This document shows, one piece after another, positions 1 through 9,676 of a stretch of DNA of 64,000 nucleotides. The stretch is from Ceratobasidium sp. AG-K (lineage: Eukaryota > Basidiomycota > Agaricomycetes > Cantharellales > Ceratobasidiaceae). A program made the translations under genes and the position numbers. The DNA lies in the NCBI GenBank assembly GCA_037039685.1, contig JAWNGF010000011.1:1922001-1986000 (forward strand). The letters run 5' to 3'. The notes beneath the pieces were generated by a model. The model made no database searches, had not been told where the DNA came from, and worked only from the letters and a program-made list of their open reading frames with translations. Within the stretch, counting starts at the first letter, position 1, and each line of letters begins with the position of its first letter.

Positions 1-478
1 TCACACCTTCAGGTTGCGAATGATGACATTCGAGGCGTCAACTACGCGAAGACCTACACCAGTCAGGGCTGTAAAGTAACCGCATTATGTTAGGTCCTGT
101 TTCAGCGTATTCGATTCCAAGGGATGTACATACTGGCACCGGACTTGCCAAGCACGGAGGTGTTGGACCCGACCTTAACAACCTCGTTGCCACTAATGTT
201 GCCAGAGATAATGACAACTTTGGCGGCACTACCAGATAAAGCCGACTTAAGGGCAGAAAGACTGGTGACAGTCACAGGAGAAGCAGAGCCTCCACCAGTC
301 GTACTAGATCCAAAATCGGTATCGACAGTACACGCATTAGGAGGCGCGTAACTCACCCGCCGCTTAGAGTAGCATAGCCGACGGTGGCCTTTTCGTTGGT
401 GGCTGCGCGCTTCTCAACAATTGGGCTCGCAGAGACAGCACCGATAAAGGCGAGAACGAAAGCAGAGGTAAACTTCAT
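1..478 (-). CDS. Pectate lyase (PL1-like), N-terminal part, cut by window edge
   Basis: This gene encodes a secreted enzyme predicted to cleave de-esterified pectin by beta-elimination. The start ATG at 478 opens a signal peptide (MKFTSAFVLAFIGAVSA) followed by a Lys-Arg propeptide-like site (VEKR). The mature part has a Gly/Thr-rich N-terminus, then VTVTSLSALKSAL, KVVIISGNISG and SVLGKSGA, then LTGVGLRVVDASNVIIRNLKV, the typical first turns of a pectate lyase beta-helix. Three exons join in phase: 478-357, 303-134 and 68 to beyond 1, with introns 356-304 and 133-69. The visible sequence ends with GTGTGA, which may be the next donor, so the catalytic residues lie outside the window. Family assignment comes from remembered PL1 patterns and is fairly secure. 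Confidence 0.85.
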
Positions 479-1818
479 TGTGAGTGTAGGACAATTGGGA
501 AATTGCTAAAGAACAAGAAAGTCAAGTGTTGAATGCACTGAGCTGTCGACTTAGCACCGACCACGTCTGGTTTAAATACCCATGTAGACATGAATTCAAA
601 GCTGAGGGACCAGAAGTCGGGAACACTGACGGTCCGGGTAGTGGGCGGTCGGACCGCCAGGCATAGAGCATTGGTGGGCCATCATTCGAGGCGGCGGGCC
701 GGCCTCATGCTGCAAGTTGCACATATTCGAACGCCAGAGAACGCTAAATCATGTATTGTGTTACATGATACTTCTTGGAGATCTCTCAAGTTTGCATTGG
801 CACGCAAGGCTCCAATCGCGTCGCTTCAGGATAATACATTGAGCTGAGCGACAGTAATTGAGTAACAGCGTTATTGAAAGAACAGTGTAGATCACATAAC
901 TAGCTAATATACAGACTTCTGTTAATGGCTTAAATATGGTACCCTTAGGTGTGAAAAGGGTACACGCAGGGAGGATTTCGAAGGAGCGGAGTAACCTGGG
1001 GCAGCACGTCACTCGAAACATCAAATGACCATGATGCCAAGGCTGATTTAGCGCGGTGGATGAAGAAGTCCCTGTATTTGCTCCAGTTCGGGGGGCCGCC
1101 TGACTCTGGCGACGGCCAAAACAGGATATGACAGTGATGGTGTTTTGAGTTCCAGTAAGCTATCTGTAAGCCGTCAGAAACGCTGGCATCACTAGCGGCC
1201 CGCGATCAAGCATGCACTAAAATGATGGCTGGGCTGGAAATCAGGCAATATTGTGGGTATGTGGTGTGCTGGACATGGATAGTTTGGGACGCTGACAAGG
1301 ATGAATTCCATCAGTTACATTCGCAACTGGCGGAATAGCTTGGTGGTGGAATTTCCCGGAGTGTGCGTTTGTTTGGACCATATGGCGTTAGCCAGTGCTG
1401 GTATAGAGCTTGAGTATCCAGTATTTGGCCTTAGGCGCAATTTGGTGCTAGTTGAATGCCTTGTGGTTGGTTTCTGATTGCGTATGGATATAACCTTGCT
1501 TGTAGATGCATTTAATTATCCTTGGCAGTGCGATTCAGTGTTCGCCCAGCCCACGGTATATGCACAACATTTGCAAAAAGAATAAATAAATAAATAAATA
1601 AAAAAGAAAACAGACAAACATGAGCCGCACTTGAGAATACCGCACCTACGTTGTACTAGTAGAGTGTCAGTAGACTAGCTATGGGACCACTTCTCGGATG
1701 CCATCAGGATGAGAACCCATCATAAACATGTGTCTCACTTTCGTTGTATGAGCAACGAACAAATTATCATTATACAATGTTAATCACTTGTTCAATTTAT
1801 GGTGCGTAACATACAACT
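479..1818. other. Intergenic region, 5' side of pectate lyase
   Basis: No convincing gene was seen here. The stretch holds the presumed pectate-lyase promoter, short non-conserved ORFs, and the 3' flank of the glycosidase-like gene. An AAAT microsatellite lies inside it. Confidence 0.6.
1581..1604. repeat. (AAAT)n simple repeat
   Basis: About five to six tandem AAAT units followed by an A-rich tail. No function is suggested. Confidence 0.8.
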
Positions 1819-3133
1819 TCAAGTGGGACGTACAGTCACGGTCGCCCGTCCGTTCACAAACGGCACAACCCATGCTCCTGCATCCTTTGCATAATTCACA
1901 GAAGGGGACAACGACCCAACGCCTGACACACTTGCGGGCTGGGATACCAGCAACCGTCCGCTCCCGGCCTTTGCTGCATTACTTGACGCACTTGGAATGA
2001 TATCCAGGCTAACGCTCCTGTCTCCGATTGTGTACCGTACGGTCTCGAATGCACCCGAGTCGAGAGTGAACAACGCGCCAAGCGGAGCAACGTATACCCG
2101 TCGGCGGAAGGTGTCGCGGGGAGTGAACGTAATGACCGTGCTAGTCGTAGAAGAAATGAGCCCTCCAAAGGCTTGCCAGCCGAAATTTGGGTGGTTAATT
2201 AGGAACGTGCCAGTGTTGAAGGCGTGTCCCAAAAAGTTGGGGCCATAATCACCACTGTATGCGTCCCATTTCAGTGTTTCAGGGAACGAGTGGAATGCTG
2301 CAGACGCAAACCCTTCCTACAGAGGCCAATCAGTTAGCATTTGTTCTTGTCATTTTTCGATTTGAACCTGCCTCGTCTATATTACTCAGTGGTCCACTAA
2401 GTCCTCCGAATCCTACTTGAAGTAAGTAATAATCTGTCGGATGAGCCATAAATTCGGCAATAAGAGGAATCGCGTTTAATCCACTTCCATAATGATGCAG
2501 CTGACGTTCAATGCGTTGGAGTTTTGCGCCATAAATCATATCCCAGTACCTATTTTCACGTGTCAGGAGCGACCACAGGTAATAGACAAAGCAATGCGGA
2601 CCTTCTCGCATTTCCGTTCCATCCCCAGTGCGGTACAGTGGGCATATATCCCAAAATGGAGTTCACTGTATTGGAAGCCGTGGTGCTAAGGCCGAAGTAC
2701 TTCGACCTAGAATCAATCATCAGCTAGGAAGTAAACTTCACATGCCCAAAGTACATACCACGCATATACGCCCTCTTGTCCTGTGGAATCCCAAGCCATC
2801 TACACGTGATCAATAAACGCGCCAGAATTCTTTTGGAATATCTACCTCGCTTCCAAAGGGGTACGGTTCTTGTCCCCATCGAGTTGCTCTTGCCTTCATT
2901 CTCGTTTCAAGTACAGTGGCGTTGGCAGTCAGCCCCTCGCGCTTGAGATCGTCCAATAGGTAGTAAAACACCGTCTTGCCCATTAATCCAACGTCAGCAT
3001 ATCCTACGCGTCCGTTAGTTGCGAACAGGACAGTGTTGAGAGCCTGAGAAATGTAGTATTGCCAGGTTTGAGTGGTTTGAAGTGAGGGATAGTTACGCGC
3101 GGCGCGGTACAAGGACCAATACAACGCCGTAAC
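1819..3133 (-). pseudogene. Six-hairpin-glycosidase-like protein, C-terminal part, separated by retrotransposon
   Basis: This is the 3' portion of the large gene whose 5' portion lies at 10242-12037. It begins at the retrotransposon junction with ALYWSLYRAARNYPSL and ends at the TGA at 1819-1821. Exons continue in phase through the segments containing ILGYMPTVPHWGWNGNARR, YWDMIYGAKLQRIERQ, FMAHPTDYYLLQVGFGG and FPETLKWDAYSGDYGPNFLG, separated by short introns. The Trp/Tyr/Gly-rich pattern resembles the (alpha/alpha)6 barrel of secreted fungal six-hairpin glycosidase-like proteins of the DUF5695 type, named from memory. No stop or frameshift was found in this part, so the lesion appears to be the transposon alone. 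The separated 3' part has no promoter or start of its own. Confidence 0.7.
3129..3133. repeat. Target-site duplication (left), GTAAC
   Basis: GTAAC immediately precedes the 5' LTR and recurs directly after the 3' LTR at 10242-10246. A 5-bp duplication is usual for Ty3/gypsy integration. Confidence 0.95.
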
Positions 3134-3558
3134 TGTCACGACCTTTTCCTTTTTCCTCTTCTGTGTTCTGTTTGGCTCGTGTTTGGTCTCGTTCTCCTCG
3201 CCTTGGCGCATATAGTCGCCTTTATGTAAGCCATGACCGCGGGACATGCCTGCCTGGCTAGTCCCAGTTTTCCCTTGGCGCTCATGGACTTATCACGTTC
3301 CCTTTGTTCTGTCCTCGCTTCCCTCGGACTCTTGCCTTTTCTCCTTTTGTCTTCCCTTGTCGCCTGCTCTCTATTGTACATAGCCACAGTAGTGAGTATA
3401 TATACCAGCGACACAAGTCTTGCCCCCACAAGACTTGTTCTCTTGTTGTTTTCCCCTCCTACAATCGCGTGACTCACTTAGGCCTTAGTTGCCGCCCCAA
3501 CCCCCATCATCACTACCTGTGGAGTCTCGGCCTCCAAGGTTCGGCTAGGGTTGTGACA
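3134..3558 (+). repeat. 5' LTR (425 bp)
   Basis: It begins TGTCACGACC and ends GGGTTGTGACA. It is nearly identical to 9817-10241; the differences seen are G/A in the block near 3240 and C/T near 3361. A TATA box lies at 3397-3404 and a perfect 10-bp inverted repeat with a six-base loop at 3413-3438. Confidence 0.97.
3397..3404 (+). promoter_or_regulatory. TATA box of the retrotransposon LTR
   Basis: TATATATA sits in the LTR. A start about 30 nt downstream would fall near 3427-3432, so the RNA would begin at or next to the 12-mer that is complementary to the primer binding site. The same box is at about 10080-10087 in the 3' LTR. Confidence 0.7.
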
Positions 3559-3560
3559 CT

Positions 3561-3572
3561 AGAACAAGTCTT
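3561..3572 (+). other. Primer binding site, self-priming type
   Basis: AGAACAAGTCTT starts two bases after the 5' LTR. It is the exact reverse complement of AAGACTTGTTCT at 3430-3441 inside the LTR. It lacks the TGG that normally starts a tRNA-primed site. This arrangement matches the Tf1 mechanism, in which the 5' end of the transcript folds back to prime reverse transcription. Confidence 0.75.
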
Positions 3573-3966
3573 CTCGCCTTCGCCGCGGATACAGCCCTCG
3601 TCGCTGTCGGAACCAGGTTTATCATCACCGGGACATCTCTGAGCAATTGCACACCCTTCACCATTGATAGCTAATACCCCTATATCTCCCCTGCATCATT
3701 TACACGTCGAGGCATATTGCAGCTCGCATCCATTAGCCTGTTGAAGACGTCCCCTATCCTCTGATATCACTAAGCCATTGCCACCTAATCAGGAAGCGCC
3801 GCTTACATATTCTATTGGAACAAGGACCTCTGAGACCCTCGCCTTGAACCTACCGTCGACTAGGTTCCCCCTACTTATCCATCTCTACCCAGGGGATTTT
3901 CTCTTCACCAACAAGTACTAGCCATATTTGGTCGCAGCGCACCAGGAAGCGCATTTATTATAGCTC

Positions 3967-5649
3967 ATGTCAATCTACCCAGGAGAGGGATCAGTGGCAG
4001 GACGCATCAGAACAACCTTTGGTCTAGGCCAATCTACATCCCAAGTTCCAAGTGCAACCAACATCATGTCCGGTGACGCAGGGACCAGTCGATCGGATCC
4101 TACGGTCCAGGGAACGGAGTCACATCAAGTTTCCTTTGGTGTTGGAGCCCCAGCGGCTACATCATCTCCGCCCAATGCAAATCGCGATAACGCCTCCATG
4201 CGCACTGGGGATCTTCACCCCCCAGAAGCTAGTGGACGAGTGGAGACAATACCATCGGACCAATATATCGAAGACCAGTTGGAAAATGGTCAATGGTACA
4301 ACAATTGCGGAACCACTAATGAAGACATTGCCGCGTTCCTACTCGAAATAGCGCGACGGGTCGAAATCACGAACAGACGCGTTGACAACATTCATCAATG
4401 GGTACTCTGGAATGCAGGAGATGGCGACCTCAACCTACAAAGTATTCAGGCCACTCAAGCCAATGTTCAAACAAATCAAGCGCTCCTCAATACCATGCAG
4501 AACGACATGGACATTCTAATTCTTCAAGCAGGAGGGCGCGCTTACCAACCTCGTAACCAAGGAACAGGAGCAAATCCTGGCGTATCGCAACCCCCGGGCG
4601 GGACTCCCCTCAATCAACAAGCACTAGGAAGGTCCACTGGACGATTCACACTTGGTTCAGCTCCCGTCGCCACTCAGGGTATAACCCCCACTGCTCCTCG
4701 AACTGCTAAAAAGAGTTCAGCCAGCAAACCTCCCGAATACAATGGCGAACGCGGTCAGAAGGCTAGGGACTTTACCTTCGCCTGTAACCTCTACATCAGT
4801 ACTTCGGAGTTGCGTTACGATACAGTAGATCAGCAGATCCTCTTTGTTGTCTCGTACCTAAGGGGGGAAGCCAGGGAATGGATTCGCCCATTCCTTGAGA
4901 AAGAAATGTCTGGCATCCCTCAACCTATCCTTAACGACATGACCCTTTTCGAGGAAGCCTTCGAGGAAGCCTTTGGCGAAGTAGAGCAAGCGGAAGTTTA
5001 TCGGCAAAAATATCGAAATCTGAAACAAACCAAGTCAGTGGTCGACTACATTTCGAATTTCCGAACCTATTCCAGCGCCTTGGGTTACAATGAGGCTACC
5101 CTCAAAGACGATTTTTACTCAGGGCTCAAAGACGAAATCCAGGACGTCATGTCAATTCAGAGCATTGATCGCCACATCATTTCCCTCACACAGTTGATGA
5201 ATCACGCATCTAGGATTGATGCAAGCCTTATTGCACGAAATCTGGAGAAAAAGGCCAAGGGCCTGGAGAAGGCGACATCGAGCGGAACCTTCAAGAAGGT
5301 GACCACAAGCGCAACAGCGCAGAAGACACAATTCAAGGAAGGAGACAGGGTGTATACCATGGGACCAAAGGGCGCAACCAGGGGACAAATTACAAAAATT
5401 GGGAACAACAAGAAGGGCTTCAAAATTCCCACCATCAAATGGGAAGATGGCTCTGAGAGCGAACTCCCATTCCCCTACCTTCGCCTAAACACCCGCACGG
5501 TCGCAGGAATTGAAATGGCAGCAACCAGTAGTTCAGAACTCACTTGTTACCGCTGCCAGAAGAAGGGCCACATCGCGAAAAATTGCGTCGTCAAGATAGC
5601 CGCTCTGGAAGAAGTCTCTGATGAGGAGTCGGGAAAAGGCAGTGTCTGA
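3967..5649 (+). CDS. Gag of Ty3/gypsy element
   Basis: This is the 560-residue structural polyprotein of the retrotransposon. The N-terminal 240 residues are low-complexity and polar. They are followed by a capsid-like region (about 250-430) with KPPEYNGERGQKARDF, the DQQILFVVSYLRGEAREW block and YRNLKQTKSVVDYISNFR, the usual retrotransposon Gag pattern. A compact segment (about 455-510) starting GDRVYTMGPKG looks like a small beta-barrel. A CCHC zinc knuckle (CYRCQKKGHIAKNC) lies near the C-terminus. Gag assembles the particle and binds the RNA. The reading frame is intact, and the ATG at 3967 follows a leader of about 400 nt. The last codons overlap the pol frame at a -1 slippery site. Confidence 0.95.
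   Translation: MSIYPGEGSVAGRIRTTFGLGQSTSQVPSATNIMSGDAGTSRSDPTVQGTESHQVSFGVGAPAATSSPPNANRDNASMRTGDLHPPEASGRVETIPSDQYIEDQLENGQWYNNCGTTNEDIAAFLLEIARRVEITNRRVDNIHQWVLWNAGDGDLNLQSIQATQANVQTNQALLNTMQNDMDILILQAGGRAYQPRNQGTGANPGVSQPPGGTPLNQQALGRSTGRFTLGSAPVATQGITPTAPRTAKKSSASKPPEYNGERGQKARDFTFACNLYISTSELRYDTVDQQILFVVSYLRGEAREWIRPFLEKEMSGIPQPILNDMTLFEEAFEEAFGEVEQAEVYRQKYRNLKQTKSVVDYISNFRTYSSALGYNEATLKDDFYSGLKDEIQDVMSIQSIDRHIISLTQLMNHASRIDASLIARNLEKKAKGLEKATSSGTFKKVTTSATAQKTQFKEGDRVYTMGPKGATRGQITKIGNNKKGFKIPTIKWEDGSESELPFPYLRLNTRTVAGIEMAATSSSELTCYRCQKKGHIAKNCVVKIAALEEVSDEESGKGSV
5631..5637 (+). promoter_or_regulatory. Programmed -1 frameshift heptamer GGGAAAA
   Basis: The heptamer is read G GGA AAA in the gag frame, the X XXY YYZ form. 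The pol frame is closed upstream by TGA at 5622-5624 and gag ends at 5647-5649, so the overlap is only about 25 nt and contains this site. A short hairpin-forming repeat (TCAGG/CCTGA, 5658-5670) follows 20 nt downstream. Confidence 0.8.
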
Positions 5650-7862
5650 AGGGAGCATCAGGCGCCCTGAAGACAGAATTAGATCGTGTTGCCATGGAGA
5701 ATCGTAATCAGTCTGTAAACGAATTATATCTATGTTCCACCAAATACGCAGACCAACTCCGTGTGCCAATAACGATCGAAAGCCTGAAAAACCTTATCAC
5801 CGTTGCTATGATTGATTCCGGTGCCTCCGGGAACTTCATCAATTCTGAATATATCTCTAAACACAAAATCCCTACAAAAAAGAAAAAAGTGGCACGATGG
5901 GTACAAGTTATAGATGGACGCCCAATTGCAAATGGACTGATCGAGCGGGAAGCAACTTTCCATGTCATCATGAATGATCACGTCGAAGAAATCACATGCG
6001 ACGTGGCACCCTTAGGACGGCACACTGTGGTCTTGGGAATCCCTTGGTTGAAGAAGCATAACCCTCAAATCAATTGGTCAAAAGGGACATTGGAGTTCAA
6101 CTCGGAGTTCTGCGTGTCGGAATGCCTGTGTGAAGATCTCAACGCCATAGAAGGGGGAATAGTGGGAAAACTTCCCAACGAATACCTTGAATTCCAGGAT
6201 GTCTTTGTCGCCAAGGAGGTTGATAAGCTTCCCCCCCATCGGCCCTATGATCTCAAAATTGAACTCGAATCTGGTGCAAAACCCAAAATTGGGGTTGTTT
6301 ACTCATTAACCAAGGAGGAAGATAGAATCCTAAAGGCCTGGATCGACGAGAACCTGGAAAAAGGCTTCATCGTTCCCTCAACTTCTCAATGGGCATCACC
6401 AGTTATGTTTGTCCGCCGTCACGACATCGATGGCGTACCCCAACCACCAAGATTATGCATGGATTATCGGTACCTTAACAGGTGGACAAAGAAGAACCGT
6501 TACCCCCTACCCCGAACGGATGACCTAATTGAGCGAGTCAAAGGGGCCAAGATCTTTACCAAATTAGATCTGAAATCGGGCTACAACCTAGTCAGGGTCG
6601 CAGAAGAAGACGTATACAAAACGGCCTTTAGAACTAAATATGGCCTGTTTGAAACCAAAGTCATGCCGTTTGGCCTGACCAATGCTCCAGCAACGTTCCA
6701 GAATATGATGGACATGGAGTTCAGGGACATTAAAGGAGTCTACGTGGAAATCTACATTGATGACATCTTAATCTTCTCCAAAGAACCTGAAGAACATCCA
6801 TCTCATGTGAAAGAAGTACTTCGTCGACTACAACGCCTGGGTCTATATTGCTCCCTCAAGAAGTGTTCGTTCCATGTTTCAAAGGTTGACTATCTGGGTC
6901 TGGTAATCTCGGGAGAAGTTGTTGAAATGCAAGAAGAAAAGGTGTCAGCGATCAAGAGGTGGCCCGTTCCCAAAAACGTTACAGACGTACAAACATTCCT
7001 AGGGTTTGCAAACTTCTATCGGCGATTTATCCAAGGCTATACCCACATAGCGCGACCTCTCTATGACTTAACAATGAAAGGGAAACCCTGGGAATGGACC
7101 AAGGAAACACAGGCCAGCTTTGAGCGAATAATTCAAGAATTCCAACAAGCACCGATACTACTGCAACCGGATCAAGAAAAGGGATTCATCATTGAGTGCG
7201 ATGCATCAGACAAGGCCACAGGAGCAGTCCTCAGCCAATATGGGACGGATAACAAACTCCACCCTGTCGCCTTCATGTCCAAAAGCCTGTCACCAGCGGA
7301 GCGGAACTACGATATTTTTGATAAGGAACTTTTGGCAATCATTAAGGCCTTTAAAGAATGGCGCCATCTATTGGAAGGAACTGAAATTCCGGTACTACTT
7401 ATTACCGATCACAAGAATCTGGAATATTTTATGACATCAAAAGTCCTTACCAAGCGACAGAACAGATGGGCCGTCTTCCTGTCAGAATTCAATTTCCAGA
7501 TCAAGTATCGGGCTGGCGGACTTAATGGAAAAGCCGATGCACTCAGCCGACGAAGCGACCATGACCTAGAAGGGGGAGTAGTCCCTCAAAAACCTTTGCT
7601 CGCTCCCCACATCTTCATCAATTCGGCAGAAGAATCACCTACTGGCATGGCATCAACAGCGGAAATTCATTCTTCCATTCAGAAGCAACTGCCAAGTGAC
7701 GAATACACCCAGTCCATTTGGGCCTTCCTCAGCAATCGACCCGAGAAAGCACCCGCTACAGTTCAAAAGGAATTCGAAGATTGGACAATTCGGAATAACA
7801 TGCTGTATAGGAAGGGCGGATCTATGTTCCCAACAACAACGAGACAAAACGACAAATCCTAG
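5637..7862 (+). CDS. Pol part 1: aspartic protease, reverse transcriptase, RNase H
   Basis: This enzyme portion is probably made as a Gag-Pol fusion by -1 frameshifting; the first in-frame ATG is at 5694. In order: a retropepsin-like protease with the active-site motif IDSGASGNF (about residue 40 from the ATG); a reverse transcriptase with LDLKSGYN and the catalytic YIDD box; and an RNase H with IIECDASDKATGAVLSQ and LLITDHKNLEYF. These process the polyprotein and copy the RNA into DNA. The frame ends at TAG 7860-7862, within what should be the connection to integrase. The integrase continues in the -1 frame from 7811, and no slippery heptamer in the right phase is visible there, so I read the break as an indel. 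Confidence 0.93.
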   Translation, partial: RQCLKGASGALKTELDRVAMENRNQSVNELYLCSTKYADQLRVPITIESLKNLITVAMIDSGASGNFINSEYISKHKIPTKKKKVARWVQVIDGRPIANGLIEREATFHVIMNDHVEEITCDVAPLGRHTVVLGIPWLKKHNPQINWSKGTLEFNSEFCVSECLCEDLNAIEGGIVGKLPNEYLEFQDVFVAKEVDKLPPHRPYDLKIELESGAKPKIGVVYSLTKEEDRILKAWIDENLEKGFIVPSTSQWASPVMFVRRHDIDGVPQPPRLCMDYRYLNRWTKKNRYPLPRTDDLIERVKGAKIFTKLDLKSGYNLVRVAEEDVYKTAFRTKYGLFETKVMPFGLTNAPATFQNMMDMEFRDIKGVYVEIYIDDILIFSKEPEEHPSHVKEVLRRLQRLGLYCSLKKCSFHVSKVDYLGLVISGEVVEMQEEKVSAIKRWPVPKNVTDVQTFLGFANFYRRFIQGYTHIARPLYDLTMKGKPWEWTKETQASFERIIQEFQQAPILLQPDQEKGFIIECDASDKATGAVLSQYGTDNKLHPVAFMSKSLSPAERNYDIFDKELLAIIKAFKEWRHLLEGTEIPVLLITDHKNLEYFMTSKVLTKRQNRWAVFLSEFNFQIKYRAGGLNGKADALSRRSDHDLEGGVVPQKPLLAPHIFINSAEESPTGMASTAEIHSSIQKQLPSDEYTQSIWAFLSNRPEKAPATVQKEFEDWTIRNNMLYRKGGSMFPTTTRQNDKS

Positions 7863-9676
7863 AGCTACACCACGACAACAAGGCAGCCGGTCACATGGGA
7901 CAAGCCAAGACTTTGGAATTAATCAAGCGGGAATATTGGTGGCCATCAATGAAGGCATTCATTAACAAATACGTGTCATCTTGTGATTTGTGCCAACGAA
8001 GCAAACCGATCAATCAGCGCCCCCTAGGAGAATTGCAACCTCTGGAACTTCCCTCTAAACCTTGGCAACACATCTCGGTTGACATGATTGTCAAACTACC
8101 CCTATCAAGGAGCCTAGACTCCATTTTGGTCATTGTCGATACGCTCACTAAAATGGCACATTTCATCCCCTGTACCGAGAAGACCACGTCCCCAAAGCTA
8201 GCAGAACTCTTCATGGAACATTGTTGGAAGTTGCACGGTACTCCAGAGACTGTTGTATCAGATCGAGGCCCTGCCTTCGCGTCAAAATTCATGAAGGAGC
8301 TCTATCAGGCCCTGAAGATTAGACCCAGACTCTCCACAGCCTATCACCCTGAGACGGATGGCCAAACAGAACAAATCAATCAGATGATAGAAGCCTTTTT
8401 GAGAACCTATGTGTCGTTCAGGCAGCATGACTGGGCTTCTCTGCTTCCCTTTGCCGAATTTGCTTACAACAATTCCTTCCACTCAAGTATTGGCATGACC
8501 CCTTTCTTTGCCAACACGGCACGACATCCTTCCATAGATGGTACACCAGTGGAAGATGGCTCAGTTCCGGAAGCCTCGGCTCATGCTCAACGCATCCATG
8601 ACAATCTGGAAGAAGCTAAGGCAAGCCTGACCTTGAGCAAGGAACAAGATAAGGAATACGCGGATCAACGGCGCCGTGGGGATCCTTTCATCATTGGAGA
8701 TAAAGTTTGGCTCAGTCACGATCACATTCCTTCAAACCGGCCATCAATCAAACTCTCTCATAAGCGTTTGGGCCCCTTCACAATCTTGGAAGCAATCGGG
8801 AAAAACGCGTACAAACTGGAACTTCCTCCATCCATGACCATACACCCAGTAGTCAATGTATCTCGCCTTGCCAAGTACGAAGAAGATGAGATTGAGGGAC
8901 GTGTTGTCAAGCCTCCACCATCAATTGAGACACCTGAAGGAGAAGAGGAATACGAGGTTGAAACCATTCAAAGTTCCAAAATAGAGAAAGGCATCCTGAA
9001 GTATCTTGTCAAATGGAAAGGCTACACAACGGAACACGATTCGTGGGAACCCTTGGGAAACCTTGGTAACGCATCAGAACTCATTAGCGAATTCCACAGG
9101 GAACATCCAGAAGCCATCAAGGAAGTTCCCAAAGTTACGAGGAAGCGCCGCCATGAGGAAACAAAGGGTAATTCGGCCGCCGAAGAAAAAGAGGAACAGC
9201 CCAGCCGTCGTGCAAAGCGTATAAAAGAGGCAGCGGGAGTCCAAGTCCCTCATCAACAAGTTCTTACTTCGGTTCCTCTTGCGCTTAAACCACCTACTCG
9301 TACATCCACTTGGGCGCCATGTCTCGCTTCGCCAACACCACTGTCCGCGTCTACAACGACGCCTTCACCTGCTCAGCCTCTTTCAAGAGGTCCCTCACTT
9401 GCGTCAACCTCGAGGAAGGATTGTACTGGCACGACGGACTCCGCCAGTCGTTCTACTTCATCACTTCTGCACGCTATGAGCGCTCTCGCCCCCGCCGCTC
9501 CTTCTGCGGTATGCCCCTCGTCCGCTGGCGCAACTGGCTGGCCCACGACATGGCCGACATCCACGATCACGTCGAGATCGTCAACGCCTACCGCAAAGCC
9601 AGGGCACGGGCATGCACCGAATACATCGACCTCACCGAGGAGGAGCCCGATCAGCAGGACGCCATCGTCGACTTGA
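7811..9676 (+). CDS. Pol part 2: integrase with C-terminal chromodomain
   Basis: This frame opens at 7811, with the first ATG at 7895. It begins with the HHCC zinc-binding region (H residues upstream of the ATG, then CDLCQRSK). The DD35E core follows: IVDTLTKMAHF, VSDRGPAFASKF and YHPETDGQTEQIN. A GPY/F-like segment (KRLGPFTILEAIGKNAYKL) comes next, then a chromodomain (EVETIQSSKIEKG, YLVKWKGYTTEHDSWEP). Chromodomains of this group direct integration to marked chromatin. After about 9290 the frame continues as low-complexity sequence that overlaps another, better ORF and is probably not under selection. Separation from part 1 by one base makes this copy probably defective for integration in cis. 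Confidence 0.92.
   Translation, partial: EGRIYVPNNNETKRQILELHHDNKAAGHMGQAKTLELIKREYWWPSMKAFINKYVSSCDLCQRSKPINQRPLGELQPLELPSKPWQHISVDMIVKLPLSRSLDSILVIVDTLTKMAHFIPCTEKTTSPKLAELFMEHCWKLHGTPETVVSDRGPAFASKFMKELYQALKIRPRLSTAYHPETDGQTEQINQMIEAFLRTYVSFRQHDWASLLPFAEFAYNNSFHSSIGMTPFFANTARHPSIDGTPVEDGSVPEASAHAQRIHDNLEEAKASLTLSKEQDKEYADQRRRGDPFIIGDKVWLSHDHIPSNRPSIKLSHKRLGPFTILEAIGKNAYKLELPPSMTIHPVVNVSRLAKYEEDEIEGRVVKPPPSIETPEGEEEYEVETIQSSKIEKGILKYLVKWKGYTTEHDSWEPLGNLGNASELISEFHREHPEAIKEVPKVTRKRRHEETKGNSAAEEKEEQPSRRAKRIKEAAGVQVPHQQVLTSVPLALKPPTRTSTWAPCLASPTPLSASTTTPSPAQPLSRGPSLASTSRKDCTGTTDSASRSTSSLLHAMSALAPAAPSAVCPSSAGATGWPTTWPTSTITSRSSTPTAKPGHGHAPNTSTSPRRSPISRTPSST

Noticed and set aside
3559..3580. tRNA-primed primer binding site
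   Set aside because: No TGG start and no match to a tRNA 3' end that I recognise; the self-complement to the LTR explains the site better.
3136..3642. Open frames of 79-113 codons inside the LTRs
   Set aside because: They occur identically in both LTRs on both strands, have no family resemblance and lie in the U3/R region.
9281..9290. CTTAAAC as a -1 slippery site giving an integrase-third-ORF fusion
   Set aside because: In the integrase frame the codons are GCG CTT AAA, so the heptamer is out of phase, and the target frame has TAA at 9286.
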